64,000 nucleotides of DNA, from NCBI GenBank assembly GCA_037189645.1, contig JBBCIY010000012.1, positions 1 to 64,000 on the forward strand. Direction: 5' to 3'. Positions 7,745 through 16,733 of the stretch are shown in pieces; within the stretch, counting starts at the first letter, position 1; the number at the start of each line of letters is the position of its first letter. Made by a program: the position numbers and the translations under genes. The stretch is from Taishania sp037189645. Its GTDB lineage: Bacteria; Bacteroidota; Bacteroidia; Flavobacteriales_D; Crocinitomicaceae. The notes beneath the pieces were generated by a model. The model was not told the DNA's origin and did no database searches. It saw only the letters and a program-made list of their open reading frames with translations.

Positions 7745-8350
7745 TTATTTAAGTAATAATTTTTTTAGTTCTTCCTGATTTAGAGGCAAATCTTTTGAAA
7801 AGTCACTTGAAAAATAATTTTCAATTAATTTGTTTTTACCTGGAATGTCAAAATTTACAGGATATTTATGACTATTATAAAAGTTACAATTTGCTATTAC
7901 AGATTCCGTAATAATAACCTCTGTCAGTATAACATTTTTTAAATTAACATCATAGAAATCACAGGCACTAAATTTAGATTTTGAAAAATCAGCATTTTCA
8001 AAATTACCATCACTAAAATCGGTTTTTGAAAAAAAACAATTATGAAATTTAGATAAATTATGTACGGTCTTTACCATATTAGATTTTCGAAAATTACAAT
8101 TAATGAACTCACTTTGATCAAAGTTTGAACAAACAAAATTGACATGATCAAAAATACAATCAATGAAAATACAGTTTCTAAATAATGATCCATTGAAATC
8201 AAAAGCAGAGAAATCCTCATTTTTCATTTCAATATTGACCAATTTTTTATCATTTATTTTAAGTGGATTACTTAAAGTGGATCCTAATTTGTTGTGAGTG
8301 TTTCTATATTCATTTAACATCTCTAGGAATTTTATTGTATCAATTATCAT
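7745..8350 (-). CDS. Pentapeptide-repeat protein, probable immunity
   Basis: A 201-aa protein. Residues about 45-160 contain many A/S/N-(D/N)-F-x-x pentapeptides ('FSAFDFNGSLFRNC', 'SNFDQSEFINCNF', 'GNFENADFSKSKF'), which fold as a right-handed quadrilateral beta-helix. The start lies 5 bp after the stop of the upstream orphan toxin cassette, the usual toxin-immunity order. It has no signal peptide, so it would act in the cytoplasm, matching a nuclease-like toxin. Pentapeptide proteins are known as immunity or protection proteins. The region is clearly more AT-rich than the parent toxin gene. Confidence 0.7.
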   Translation of the reverse strand: MIIDTIKFLEMLNEYRNTHNKLGSTLSNPLKINDKKLVNIEMKNEDFSAFDFNGSLFRNCIFIDCIFDHVNFVCSNFDQSEFINCNFRKSNMVKTVHNLSKFHNCFFSKTDFSDGNFENADFSKSKFSACDFYDVNLKNVILTEVIITESVIANCNFYNSHKYPVNFDIPGKNKLIENYFSSDFSKDLPLNQEELKKLLLK

Positions 8351-8355
8351 AATAT

Positions 8356-8883
8356 TTAATAATTTAAAAAATTATATTTTGAAGCTTTCCCATATTTTAA
8401 AATATATTCCATAACTTCCTTTTTTTCAACCTTTGTAAGGTTTTTCAAGTCTACAATTACCATGACATCTGAGTCATATATTTTTTTTGCAATATTGGTT
8501 GCTTGATCAATAGCACTTTGATATTTGTTAGGCTTAATGGGAGTTTTTATATCTGCCCAATTGAAAGGTTTTGGACCATCAATTTTAAAGTCAATATTTG
8601 GGTCACCACTTTTTAAATTTGGTCTTTTGGGATTTTCAATGTATCCTATTTTTTCCGCTTTTAAAATTGAATTTGCCTCAGAAATGGAGTTTAGATCAGT
8701 TTTTCCAGTTTGTGGATCCTTACTTAATTCTTCCAATTGCTTTTTTAAGGCTTTTTCTTTTTTAATTAATTCTTCCAACTCTTTTAAATCCCCTTTTTGG
8801 ACAGCTTTGTAAAAATCAGGATCATCCAAAGAACGTTTTGCAAATGCTTCCAGCAGATCCGGGTTGTCATCCAACTTTTTCAA
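8356..8883 (-). CDS. Orphan toxin C-terminus, nuclease-like
   Basis: A 175-aa frame from a TTG inside the arm ('KKLDDNPDLLEAFAKRSLDDPDFYK'). After a charged linker, the C-terminal 110 aa include 'SGDPNIDFKIDG', 'FNWADIKTPIKP' and 'VMVIVDLKNL', compatible with a PD-(D/E)xK-like or CdiA-type tRNase fold (tentative). The frame cannot be extended through the whole upstream arm, because that arm has at least two single-base deletions relative to the parent (near 8927 and 8968). It is a displaced, probably silent cassette, followed by its pentapeptide-repeat immunity gene. Confidence 0.65.
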   Translation of the reverse strand: MKKLDDNPDLLEAFAKRSLDDPDFYKAVQKGDLKELEELIKKEKALKKQLEELSKDPQTGKTDLNSISEANSILKAEKIGYIENPKRPNLKSGDPNIDFKIDGPKPFNWADIKTPIKPNKYQSAIDQATNIAKKIYDSDVMVIVDLKNLTKVEKKEVMEYILKYGKASKYNFLNY

Positions 8884-9081
8884 GACATCATCCGGCAGAT
8901 TGCAAAGCTTTTCTTCAAATACAATATAATTTTATTGCCTAACTTCCGCTGTACCTCATCCAATTTGACTCTCAGCTTTTGTATGGAGCCAATAGGACAT
9001 CTGCTGTCTTTCTCGTTGTTGTAGCAACGGGAGCAGCCGCTTCGCTGACTTTCTCTGTTTTCCGCAATTTCCCGACAACAT
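8771..9081 (-). repeat. Pretoxin arm, copy 3 (about 310 bp, decayed)
   Basis: Corresponds to about 10008-10321 of the parent gene, the longest arm in the array. Visible differences include single-base deletions that break the frame and a different upstream end ('KAKKLALENVVGKLRK' against the parent's 'VEKIIPDNVAGKLRK'), so it derives from another allele of the parent rather than a recent copy. Confidence 0.85.
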
Positions 9082-9166
9082 TTTCAAGAGCCAGTTTCTT
9101 TGCTTTTTACAGGCTTTTGCTTATTTTGGTCAATACCGGGATTCAGTGTCTTTACTTTGTATTTTT

Positions 9167-9691
9167 TCATTCCATCATTCCTAACAAATATTCTCCTACC
9201 AATCCTTTCGATTTTAGCCACTCCATATAGTTATTCTCATCTTTCAGCATGTTCTTCAACAATTCGTTCTTATAACTTTTGTTCTTATCAGGGTCTTGAT
9301 CTTCAACAAAATTTAAGAGCCATTGATAAAATATGTTATCAGAATTAATCTGAATAGCCTTTTTTATACGATTAACAGCTTCTACAGGAGAATCATAGCC
9401 AATATAAAAGTACGCTAAATAGATGGTAACTCCAGAAAAAACTAAATATTCAGGATCATGCGCAAATCTATCAGATATTTGAAGGTATTTTTTTAGTTTT
9501 TCACTGGCTTGTTTTAACTCTTGTTGATTATGAGGCAAATCAGAACAAAAATATGCCAGCAAAAATAGTATTCTGTAGCTAAGCTCTTGGCTTAAATCAG
9601 TTTTTGAAATGGCTTCCTCCATCAGATCTATCGCATTTCTCCAGTCATATTCTTGTTCAATAGCTTGTAATTTCTTTTCTTCTTTTATCAT
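9167..9691 (-). CDS. Probable immunity protein of the 979-aa toxin, TPR-like
   Basis: A 174-aa helical protein starting 8 bp after the toxin stop. It contains tetratricopeptide-like pairs ('WRNAIDLMEEAISK', 'LKQASEKLKKYLQI', 'SPVEAVNRIKKAIQI'). It has no signal peptide, so it is cytoplasmic. Its place immediately downstream of the toxin makes it the cognate immunity candidate. The family is not recognised beyond the helical-repeat character. The pentapeptide protein at 7745-8350 holds the same position behind a different toxin, as expected if toxin and immunity move as one cassette. Confidence 0.65.
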   Translation of the reverse strand: MIKEEKKLQAIEQEYDWRNAIDLMEEAISKTDLSQELSYRILFLLAYFCSDLPHNQQELKQASEKLKKYLQISDRFAHDPEYLVFSGVTIYLAYFYIGYDSPVEAVNRIKKAIQINSDNIFYQWLLNFVEDQDPDKNKSYKNELLKNMLKDENNYMEWLKSKGLVGEYLLGMME

Positions 9692-9699
9692 ATCTCAAT

Positions 9700-12639
9700 T
9701 TAAAAAATAGTATTAATAATTGGCACTCCTGAATTATTGACAAATACTCTAACGGTCAAATTCCTACCATTAATATTAACAATCAATTCGCCAAACGCTC
9801 CATTAGCAGGAAATCGGCCGTTCAATTTTTCCAAAACATGTCTTATAAAAGGTTTTCTTCCACCAAAGGAATTTGCCATTTGATCTAAATAAGGTTTAGG
9901 ATGGAGCCTTCCTTCAAATATATGTTTACCTTTTTGAGAAATTGTAAGTTCAGCAGCATTATCAAGAGTAGCAGAAGAAAACTGAGGAAGCCTTTTTGCC
10001 TTCAATTCATCCAACTTCTTCAAGTCTCCCTTTTGGACAGCTTTGTAAAAATCAGGATCATCCAAAGAACGTTTTGCAAATGCTTCCAGCAGATCCGGGT
10101 TATCATCCAGCTTTTTCAGGACATCATCCGGCAGCTTGCGGAGCTTTTCTTCAAATATAGTATAATTTTTATTGCCTAACTTCCGCTGTACCTCATCCAA
10201 TTTGCCTCTCAGCTTTTTATATGGAGCCAATAGGACGTCTGCTGTCTTTCTCGTTGTTGTAGCGACGGGAGCAGCCGCTTCGCTGACTTTCTCTGTTTTC
10301 CGCAATTTCCCGGCAACATTATCCGGAATAATTTTCTCCACCTTTTTTAAAGTGTTCACAATCTTAGCTACCGCAGGGATTTTACTCAATGCTTTCCCTG
10401 CGACTGCTCCGGGAACAAAAATTACCATAAGGACTTCAAAGATGATACGCCCGACGATTTCACCGAAATATTCATACCGTTTTGCCACAGTAATGTTTGT
10501 TCCGTTCCAGATCTCCTTGAATTTGTCGGGATCGACCCCGATCATTGCAAGTACCATTTTGCTAAACGTATCCCAATCCATTGAATTCAGCGCATCATAA
10601 AGGGCTACCAGCTGGTCAAGTATCTCGCCTGTAAAAATACTTTTGATCATGTCCCACAGACCGGTAACGGTGTCCTTTGCCTGTTCATAGATTCCGACAG
10701 GAATTCCCTTCAGCAGACCTTCGATAATACGCGCACCTTTGATGGCGATATTCATCATTTCCGGCCGTGAAGGCACCTGACCTTTCATAATCGCCTCATC
10801 AATAGCCTTTTTTGTCGGGATCCGGATTACCGCCCCCTGTTTCAGGCGTATGGATTGGTACATCGCACGCAATTGGGTATACCATGGATCAGCAAGGTTT
10901 TTCATTGAGAAACCAACTGCTTTATCGTATTGTTCATGATCAAAGTAAATCCCTGAATTGTCTTTATTCATCATCCAGAAAACATAGGAAAAAGCTCTAT
11001 TATCCTTCCCTATGTCTCGCCCAAGACCGGGAATATTCCTTAGGATACCTTCCACATTTTCTCCAGCCTGTACGTAATGAAGTGTATAACCCGTTCCGTA
11101 ATCTTTATCTACTGTAACCAACCAGTGTTTCTCAATCCATCCTGTTTTTCCGTCGGATGTTCTTATTTTCGCCCATGCTCCTCCTTTTCCGTCGTCCTGT
11201 TCACCGATAATGGTTATCTTTTCACCTGCTTCGTATATTTTTGCAGAATTGCCCTGACGATTTATATAATCTTTATCGTTAGGATCGGGAGTAGTATGCA
11301 ACCGTATTCCTTTAAAAAGATTCCCCTCAGCTGTTTTAAGTCTAACAATTGCCGTAGCATTTCTTTCTTTAAATATTGGTGAATCAGCTGGTTTTTCTTC
11401 CGGCTTTTTCCCCCATTCAGGATCAAAGGAATAACCGTAGTACTTGTATTTCGAATTTTTGATCTCAAATGTAGGCGATGCACCACTCGCATCTTTTCCT
11501 TTTATATGCGGGCGGAAGGCGTTTACCAATTCCTGGTTGCCTTGTTTCTTCTGCTCACGGATAAACGCATAGACTTCCCTGGAAGTGAGCGGCTTTCCAT
11601 CCCGGCGGAAAAAGGAATAACCCGTGCTGTTATATTTATGTACAGGAACTTTTTCGTAGAGGATATCATTGGGATTTCCGGTTGTAGTGCCGGGGTCGTT
11701 TACAGATGCATTGTCGCCGGTTGTACCACTGGTTTCCGAGGTGCTTCCTACTGGTGCTGATATTTCTTTTGTCGATGTCTCTGTCTGGTCTTCTCTTGTC
11801 TCCGACTCAGTTGCTGCATCTGCTTCCGATACAATGCTTTCAGCTTCACCTGCTTGTTGTATTTTTGGGGTATCGCTTATTTCTTCCTGCCCACTTTTTG
11901 TCTGTTCTTCTGCTATTCCGGGTTCCTGTATTTCTTTGTTATCCGGCAGCGTCTGTTCTGTTATACCGCTCCCTGCTGTCTCATGATCAGCTGTTACCGA
12001 AGAAAGTCCTTCATCCTTCATCTGGTCTTGCTGTACTGTCTCTGTTTCCGGCGCTTCCGATTGCGTTGTTTGCTGATCGGCAGCAGCTTCAGAATGTTTC
12101 GTATTGATAGCTACATTGTCAAATGTGTGAGTTGTTTTATTATAGGTGAACTTGTTTCGATAAATGGTTGTCCTGTGATTGCTGAATGAAATGGATACAG
12201 AGACCGAGGTGCCGTTCGGAGTCAGCCAGACCAGCAGGTAATCAGAAGTAAACCGTTTTCCTGGATCAACATAATAAACGAGCTGTGTTTGTTTTTTTAC
12301 GGTATCAAGTCCTTTGAATGTACGTGTGTGGTCATCTGGTTGCTGCTCCAGGAACCTCTGAAGGAGCATACGCAGTTCCATGAGCTGCTGCTTTGTTGCC
12401 CGTTGAATTTTTTTTTGTGTAACATCCACACCCAAAGCAGAAAGTTCTCCCAATAACTCTTCTGTCTCCGGATCCCGGGAAGGTTGAACAGGCAAAGTCT
12501 CATTCATATGCGGCCCACCTGTATTTTTCCCGTTTCCAGCCCCTTCATTCCAGAAAGCATCCGTCCGGGCTCGTTGGTAGAACTCTTCCATTCCTTTCAA
12601 TAAAGGAGCCTGCTCTGTGTGAAATGTTTTTTCGCTCAT
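9700..12639 (-). CDS. Full-length polymorphic toxin, SH3/LysM type, candidate eCIS effector
   Basis: A 979-aa protein. Residues 1-190: unique N-terminal domain. About 190-330: Thr/Glu/Gln-rich disordered linker. About 430-512: SH3-like ('IRLHTTPDPN', 'AWAKIRTSDGKTGWIEKHWL'). About 514-610: LysM-like segment ('LHYVQAGENVEGI' ... 'GAVIRIPTKKAI'). About 725-750: hydrophobic stretch. About 830-890: pretoxin junction 'KLRKLPDDVLKKLDDN'. From about 893 to the end: exchangeable toxin domain ('KGKHIFEGRLHPKPYLDQM'), family unknown. There is no signal peptide, fitting loading into a particle. The shared 20-bp-period direct repeat lies 51 bp upstream. The immunity gene follows at 9167-9691. The GC content falls at the toxin boundary. 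Confidence 0.75.
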   Translation of the reverse strand: MSEKTFHTEQAPLLKGMEEFYQRARTDAFWNEGAGNGKNTGGPHMNETLPVQPSRDPETEELLGELSALGVDVTQKKIQRATKQQLMELRMLLQRFLEQQPDDHTRTFKGLDTVKKQTQLVYYVDPGKRFTSDYLLVWLTPNGTSVSVSISFSNHRTTIYRNKFTYNKTTHTFDNVAINTKHSEAAADQQTTQSEAPETETVQQDQMKDEGLSSVTADHETAGSGITEQTLPDNKEIQEPGIAEEQTKSGQEEISDTPKIQQAGEAESIVSEADAATESETREDQTETSTKEISAPVGSTSETSGTTGDNASVNDPGTTTGNPNDILYEKVPVHKYNSTGYSFFRRDGKPLTSREVYAFIREQKKQGNQELVNAFRPHIKGKDASGASPTFEIKNSKYKYYGYSFDPEWGKKPEEKPADSPIFKERNATAIVRLKTAEGNLFKGIRLHTTPDPNDKDYINRQGNSAKIYEAGEKITIIGEQDDGKGGAWAKIRTSDGKTGWIEKHWLVTVDKDYGTGYTLHYVQAGENVEGILRNIPGLGRDIGKDNRAFSYVFWMMNKDNSGIYFDHEQYDKAVGFSMKNLADPWYTQLRAMYQSIRLKQGAVIRIPTKKAIDEAIMKGQVPSRPEMMNIAIKGARIIEGLLKGIPVGIYEQAKDTVTGLWDMIKSIFTGEILDQLVALYDALNSMDWDTFSKMVLAMIGVDPDKFKEIWNGTNITVAKRYEYFGEIVGRIIFEVLMVIFVPGAVAGKALSKIPAVAKIVNTLKKVEKIIPDNVAGKLRKTEKVSEAAAPVATTTRKTADVLLAPYKKLRGKLDEVQRKLGNKNYTIFEEKLRKLPDDVLKKLDDNPDLLEAFAKRSLDDPDFYKAVQKGDLKKLDELKAKRLPQFSSATLDNAAELTISQKGKHIFEGRLHPKPYLDQMANSFGGRKPFIRHVLEKLNGRFPANGAFGELIVNINGRNLTVRVFVNNSGVPIINTIF
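10005..10321 (-). repeat. Parental pretoxin arm of array 1
   Basis: The reference copy of the repeat seen at 6398-6502, 7628-7700 and 8771-9081. It ends exactly where the toxin domain begins, so crossover inside it would replace the C-terminus while keeping the frame. Confidence 0.9.
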
Positions 12640-12951
12640 TAAAGTTATGCTTCAAACAGCTTTAAATGTTCTAAAAAACAGGAACACTGGCAAGGACACG
12701 AAAGCAAGTTCTTGGACGTCAAAAAGGATGCAGATGGATATAAGCAAACATTATTTTAAACATAAAAAACTGAAAATAATATGCTTAACTAAAAAACAGA
12801 CATTTTAAATGAGACAGGAAAGTATCAATTTCGGAAGCAATAATAATGATTTTCTTACCGGCTGTTTTGCTGCTGAAGCGGATCATCTAACCCAACTTCA
12901 TAACAGGTTGGTTTCGCATAAAAATCAACCTCAAGATAAGTTAAGCTAAAA
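12640..12951. other. Intergenic region carrying the shared direct-repeat element
   Basis: 312 bp with no convincing gene. It contains the candidate operator at 12691-12722 and further A/T-rich sequence upstream of it. Confidence 0.5.
12691..12722 (-). promoter_or_regulatory. Shared direct-repeat element, upstream of the 979-aa toxin
   Basis: Read toward the gene: TTTGACGTCC, then TTTCGTGTCCTTG, with the two GTCC cores exactly 20 bp apart (complements at 12714-12717 and 12694-12697). It lies 51 bp before the start codon. Three other units in the window have the same element with the same spacing. Confidence 0.65.
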
Positions 12952-13266
12952 TTACCATTTATACGTCCAGTAGAATATTAAATCCGAAATATAAAAGTTG
13001 CGTAACATAATTGTATTCAGACAATTTGGTTTTTCAAATGTGGATGAATACCAGTAAGTTGATGTATCTGCTATAACCTCCTCATTAACATTATACTGAT
13101 GTACATAATGTAAACTATCTAATATTATAATTGTTTCTGTTTTTAACTTTGTTCTGATACGCACTGGTTATTATGTACTTCCAACACGCTTTTCTCCTCT
13201 TCACACTCAATAAAATAAACAGTAGATAAGCAACAGACAGGGTATATTCAAGCCATAACAGTTCAT
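12952..13266 (-). pseudogene. Decayed small lipoprotein-like gene
   Basis: From ATG at 13266, just after the upstream lipoprotein's stop, the frame begins 'MNCYGLNIPCLLLIYCLFY', a signal-peptide-like start, then stops. A one-base shift continues with 'IECEEEKSVLEVHNNQC', and another shift enters a 70-codon frame from GTG (13164-12952: 'LKTETIIILDSLHYVHQYNV'). At least two indels break it. It was probably a second lipoprotein immunity gene. Confidence 0.4.
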
Positions 13267-13270
13267 ATTT

Positions 13271-13747
13271 TTATCTTTTTAGTACATATTCTCCCGCATC
13301 CAGTTCAAAATCGCTGTCAATAATGGCAGAATCAGCCGTTACTCCATAAATACACCGAAAAACAGTATCCTTTGTATACTCCCCTGTCAGATTATTTACA
13401 AATTGGAAATCATGGAATATAATTTCACATCGATCCCAATCTCTTTTATTCTGCCAATCTTTTTTATAGTCATTTCTCCTAAGATTTCGAAATTCATATT
13501 TTCCCTGAAACGAAACTTCCCCCAAAAGATTCAAATAGTAATAAGAATAGGTACTATCGTTTATAAGTTGAAAATATTCTAAACGAATTGGAGGGCTTGT
13601 ATTAATACCTTTAAGGTTACGCTTATAGATGCCAAGGATTGGATTTTCCGGGCATTCCCAATCGTCACGGTAACTTGGGTCATCTACTAAAAAACAACCT
13701 GACATTAAAAAAATAACAGAGAGTATACATATTACTTTTTTCATCAC
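13271..13747 (-). CDS. Lipoprotein, candidate immunity for the 448-aa effector
   Basis: A 158-aa protein with a classical lipoprotein signal: basic start 'MMKKV', hydrophobic core, then 'FLMSGC' with the lipidated Cys at residue 18. The mature part is Tyr/Asp-rich beta-type sequence; no family recognised. The start is 2 bp from the stop of the upstream 448-aa PG-binding protein, so the two are co-transcribed. A periplasmic, membrane-anchored immunity protein would fit an effector that acts on the cell wall; this is inference from order and localisation. Confidence 0.65.
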   Translation of the reverse strand: MMKKVICILSVIFLMSGCFLVDDPSYRDDWECPENPILGIYKRNLKGINTSPPIRLEYFQLINDSTYSYYYLNLLGEVSFQGKYEFRNLRRNDYKKDWQNKRDWDRCEIIFHDFQFVNNLTGEYTKDTVFRCIYGVTADSAIIDSDFELDAGEYVLKR

Positions 13748-13749
13748 AT

Positions 13750-15096
13750 TTATTTTTTATTATAATAATCAAGTCCTTTAAAATCGAGCAACACATCCTT
13801 AACAGGAACTTTCCATTCATATTCTACATAAGTTGTACCAAAAGGCGTCTCAAATCCCTCTAACCTGTCGAAAGAAACTTTGTTACGAATGCCAGAGTCA
13901 GGCGTATATTTATCAGTTGCTTTTACCATAATATATTTTCCTTTTATTGTGAAAAAATATTCCATTCCCCCTCTAAAGAATTCACCCCAGCGAGCATTCA
14001 GGATAGAGTTAACATGTATTCTGACAGACTCAAAAGTAGTTTTTGCCCTATTATGATAACCTTGTACATAAGGGTACACTACTCCTTCTTTAACCTTACC
14101 ATCTTTTATTTCATTATAAAATTGTTCATAAGCATATGCAGTTGTAGTACTTTTCATCAAATCTTTGGTCATTTGGTGATTCCTGGTAAATATACGTATT
14201 TCTTCTCCTTTTCCGGTGGCAAATTCCATCAGTAAAATAGCAATAGTTTCTTCGGTACTACGCACAAAGGCCTGTTGTTTTTCACCTTCAGTCATATCTA
14301 TTAACTGCTGCATAGCATCAGGTTTATTTAATCTGTCGGCTAAAGATAACATCGTTGCTGCCCCAGAAGATAAGAGTGTCATAAATATCCTTGATTCTTC
14401 GCTATTTAAATAGCTAAAATCAACACTTTGAACATAGTCTGCCAATTCACTAAATGATGGTTTTTTTTCCAAAGAATGATACCAATTCCAAAAATGCTTT
14501 ATTGCATTAGCATCGTTAGGTTTTCTTTTTCGGATGGCTTTATTAATGAGTTCTATAGCAAACATCTCATTTTCATCGAAGCTCATTGTTTCAATTTTGA
14601 ATACCAATGTATCCAGCTTTTCAATCGTTTCCGGACCGACCACTCCATTGGCACCACTTTTAAGTCCATAATCTTTCTGGAATTCAGATACAGCTACTTT
14701 GGTTTTGGGACCAAAATCTTTTTCTTCTTTTAATGGCTCATAGCCAGGCTGATCTTTGTAAATAAGGTTCAAGGCTTTTTGTATCAGTATTACATAATCA
14801 CCTGTCGAACCTTCTCCTATATAATGCCCCTGCCCATTGTCAAATTTTGTTCCTCGATTTAAGCTGTAATAAAGCTGTTTGTTATTTTTAAACAGAGCTG
14901 ATTTTAGTGTTTTTTCAATTTCATTTTTTCGGGATGGTGGCTCTATCTTCGATAATTCCTCTATTTTATTTCCCCTCTCTTCTTCACCCGATGCCTCCAT
15001 ATTCCCTCCCCACCAATGATCATTCGTCATCCGCAATCGCTCACCAGCTGCTATTTCAGATTGCTTTGTTTTGTTATGTGGGGCTTTTTCGTTCAT
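13750..15096 (-). CDS. PG-binding-domain protein, candidate eCIS effector
   Basis: A 448-aa protein without signal peptide. Residues about 95-172 form a peptidoglycan-binding PG_binding_1-like domain ('GSTGDYVILIQKALNLIY ... FGPKTKVAVSEFQKDYGL ... GVVGPETIEKLD'). Residues about 180-360 are helical. The C-terminal 90 aa form a beta-rich domain ('GGMEYFFTIKGKYIMVKATD ... YVEYEWKVPVKDVLLDF') that I cannot name. Its ATG overlaps the stop of the AAA+ ATPase by one base (TGATG), exactly as the DUF4157 effector overlaps the other ATPase, so it is read as cargo coupled to a loader. The lipoprotein directly downstream is the immunity candidate. Direct evidence for toxicity is lacking. Confidence 0.65.
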   Translation of the reverse strand: MNEKAPHNKTKQSEIAAGERLRMTNDHWWGGNMEASGEEERGNKIEELSKIEPPSRKNEIEKTLKSALFKNNKQLYYSLNRGTKFDNGQGHYIGEGSTGDYVILIQKALNLIYKDQPGYEPLKEEKDFGPKTKVAVSEFQKDYGLKSGANGVVGPETIEKLDTLVFKIETMSFDENEMFAIELINKAIRKRKPNDANAIKHFWNWYHSLEKKPSFSELADYVQSVDFSYLNSEESRIFMTLLSSGAATMLSLADRLNKPDAMQQLIDMTEGEKQQAFVRSTEETIAILLMEFATGKGEEIRIFTRNHQMTKDLMKSTTTAYAYEQFYNEIKDGKVKEGVVYPYVQGYHNRAKTTFESVRIHVNSILNARWGEFFRGGMEYFFTIKGKYIMVKATDKYTPDSGIRNKVSFDRLEGFETPFGTTYVEYEWKVPVKDVLLDFKGLDYYNKK

Positions 15097-16505
15097 CAGA
15101 GGGTCTTATTTTCTTTCACCAGTTCACGCCTGATCCCGTTTTCGATCCATTCGTAATTGAGCTGATAAGTAGCGTTCTTAAGCGCGAACAGGCAGGAAAG
15201 CTTCAGGATATTGGCAATATTCGCACCAGAGAATTCCATACTGGCAAGCTTTTCTATGCTGATGGACGGGTCATACGAAAAGGGAGCGGGAAGCAACGTA
15301 TTCCACAGCCGCTTTCTTTCCTTTTCCTTCGGCAGGGGGAAATAGATAATGGACTGAAATCGCCGGGTCATGGCCGGGTCAATGTTGTCCTTGAGGTTAG
15401 TGGCTAAAATTGTAAGTCCCTGGTGTTCTTCCATCCGTTGCAAGAGGTAGTTGACCTCCAGGTTCGCCCATTTGTCCTGGGAAGAATTGATCTTTGTCCG
15501 TTTGCTGAACAGTGCATCCGCTTCGTCAAAGAAGAGGATCCAATCTTTTCCCTGCGCCCGGTCAAAAAGACGGGCGAGGTTCTTCTCTGTTTCACCAATA
15601 TATTTGGAAACGATCATGGAAAGATCTACGCGAAACACATGCTTGTTGTACTTTTTACCGATGAGTTTCGCGGTCAGTGACTTCCCTGTTCCGGGCGGGC
15701 CGTAGAAGAGACAGGGGTAAGAAACACCGAATACTTTGCCCGCCTGCAGGAGGTCTTTTCCATGCTCTACCCAAAGCATCAGCTCTCTGATGTGTTTTTC
15801 CGTATGCTCATCCAGGATCAGGTGCTCCCATCCCATTTCAGTCGTCACCAGCCTGGCGGGAAATGAACTTCCGTAATCAGGCCTGGGCTCATATCCTGAC
15901 TCAAGATAAAACAGGTATTCTTTCGCAATAACTGGTATTTTATTCAACTCATTGTCAGCACCGTGATCAATAGTTGAAGATTCAAACGTAACGATACCGT
16001 CCTTTACAAGCGCATTGCTGTTGAGGGTCAGCTTGTGAAAAAAAGTATGTGTCTTGTCTGTTCCGGCGAGAAGAAACAAAATGGTCTGCCGGGTGATCGT
16101 ATAATTGTAGAAAAGAGGATCTATAAATCCTCCGAATTCCGGGTACAACAGTTTAAGATGATTATTCTTATCCCTCATTTTTTCTGTCAGCGCTTCCGGG
16201 GAAACATGCGGGATGACACTGCATATCAACAATAATCTTCCCATCGCATCAAGATCAAATTTTCTGATGATCTGGTTATAAGAAGAACGATCATCAGAAA
16301 TAACCGGCGGGGGATGGTCACCGAACGAAAAGAAAGTTCCATCCTTCAGCTCTTCAATGCGAAAGTCTATCACCTGCAGCAGCCAGTCTATTTCTGTAAT
16401 GACCACTTCGGTAAGAGAGGCTATTTCCTGAATACCCGGAATTTCAATTGTTCGGTTGTAACGCAAATCGCCTGTAAACTCCCGTTGTTCGTGCTTGTAT
16501 TCCAT
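15096..16505 (-). CDS. AAA+ ATPase, Afp15/Pvc15-like (copy 1)
   Basis: A 469-aa protein. An N-terminal 240-aa region specific to eCIS ATPases is followed by an AAA+ module: Walker A 'GPPGTGKS' near residue 267, Walker B 'WILFFDEADALF' near 320, sensor-like 'TILATNLKDNIDPAMTRRF' near 370, and a helical lid ending in 'NIANILKLSCLFALK'. Afp15/Pvc15-type ATPases are needed for particle assembly or cargo loading. It is a clear paralogue of the ATPase at 24941-26347, with long identical stretches around the Walker motifs. The shared direct-repeat element lies 61 bp upstream. The PG-binding effector follows with a 1-base overlap. Confidence 0.85.
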   Translation of the reverse strand: MEYKHEQREFTGDLRYNRTIEIPGIQEIASLTEVVITEIDWLLQVIDFRIEELKDGTFFSFGDHPPPVISDDRSSYNQIIRKFDLDAMGRLLLICSVIPHVSPEALTEKMRDKNNHLKLLYPEFGGFIDPLFYNYTITRQTILFLLAGTDKTHTFFHKLTLNSNALVKDGIVTFESSTIDHGADNELNKIPVIAKEYLFYLESGYEPRPDYGSSFPARLVTTEMGWEHLILDEHTEKHIRELMLWVEHGKDLLQAGKVFGVSYPCLFYGPPGTGKSLTAKLIGKKYNKHVFRVDLSMIVSKYIGETEKNLARLFDRAQGKDWILFFDEADALFSKRTKINSSQDKWANLEVNYLLQRMEEHQGLTILATNLKDNIDPAMTRRFQSIIYFPLPKEKERKRLWNTLLPAPFSYDPSISIEKLASMEFSGANIANILKLSCLFALKNATYQLNYEWIENGIRRELVKENKTL

Positions 16506-16565
16506 CCTGCTGTGAAAATAGTGTTAAATAAGACATTCAATGTTCGGAAAAACAAGAGAAGAAGT

Positions 16566-16597
16566 CAAGGACACGAAAACATCTTTCAGGACATCAA
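16566..16597 (-). promoter_or_regulatory. Shared direct-repeat element, upstream of ATPase copy 1
   Basis: Read toward the gene: TTTGATGTCC, then TTTTCGTGTCCTTGA, with GTCC cores 20 bp apart (complements at 16589-16592 and 16569-16572). Eleven bases further on, TGTTTTTCCGAA is also present before ATPase copy 2, so conservation covers about 60 bp between these two promoters. Confidence 0.7.
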
Positions 16598-16733
16598 ATT
16601 TGAAGTTTTCAGGAAAAATTCTTTAAAAGAAGAAATAAAATACACTAATTAACAATCAGTTAAACAGTTATTCTTAAAAAAGAAAACGACATCAATCCGA
16701 AGACATTATCCCATTTTTAAATATTCAATGATA

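Noticed and set aside
6398..10321. Repeated arms considered as insertion-sequence ends or integron-type sites
   Set aside because: No transposase or integrase, no inverted ends or target duplications; the repeats are protein-coding pretoxin sequence in the same orientation.
11669..12107. Long + strand frames opposite the Thr/Glu/Gln-rich linker of the 979-aa toxin
   Set aside because: They mirror a low-complexity coding region, giving Leu/Ser/Val-rich pseudo-membrane sequences that are artefacts.
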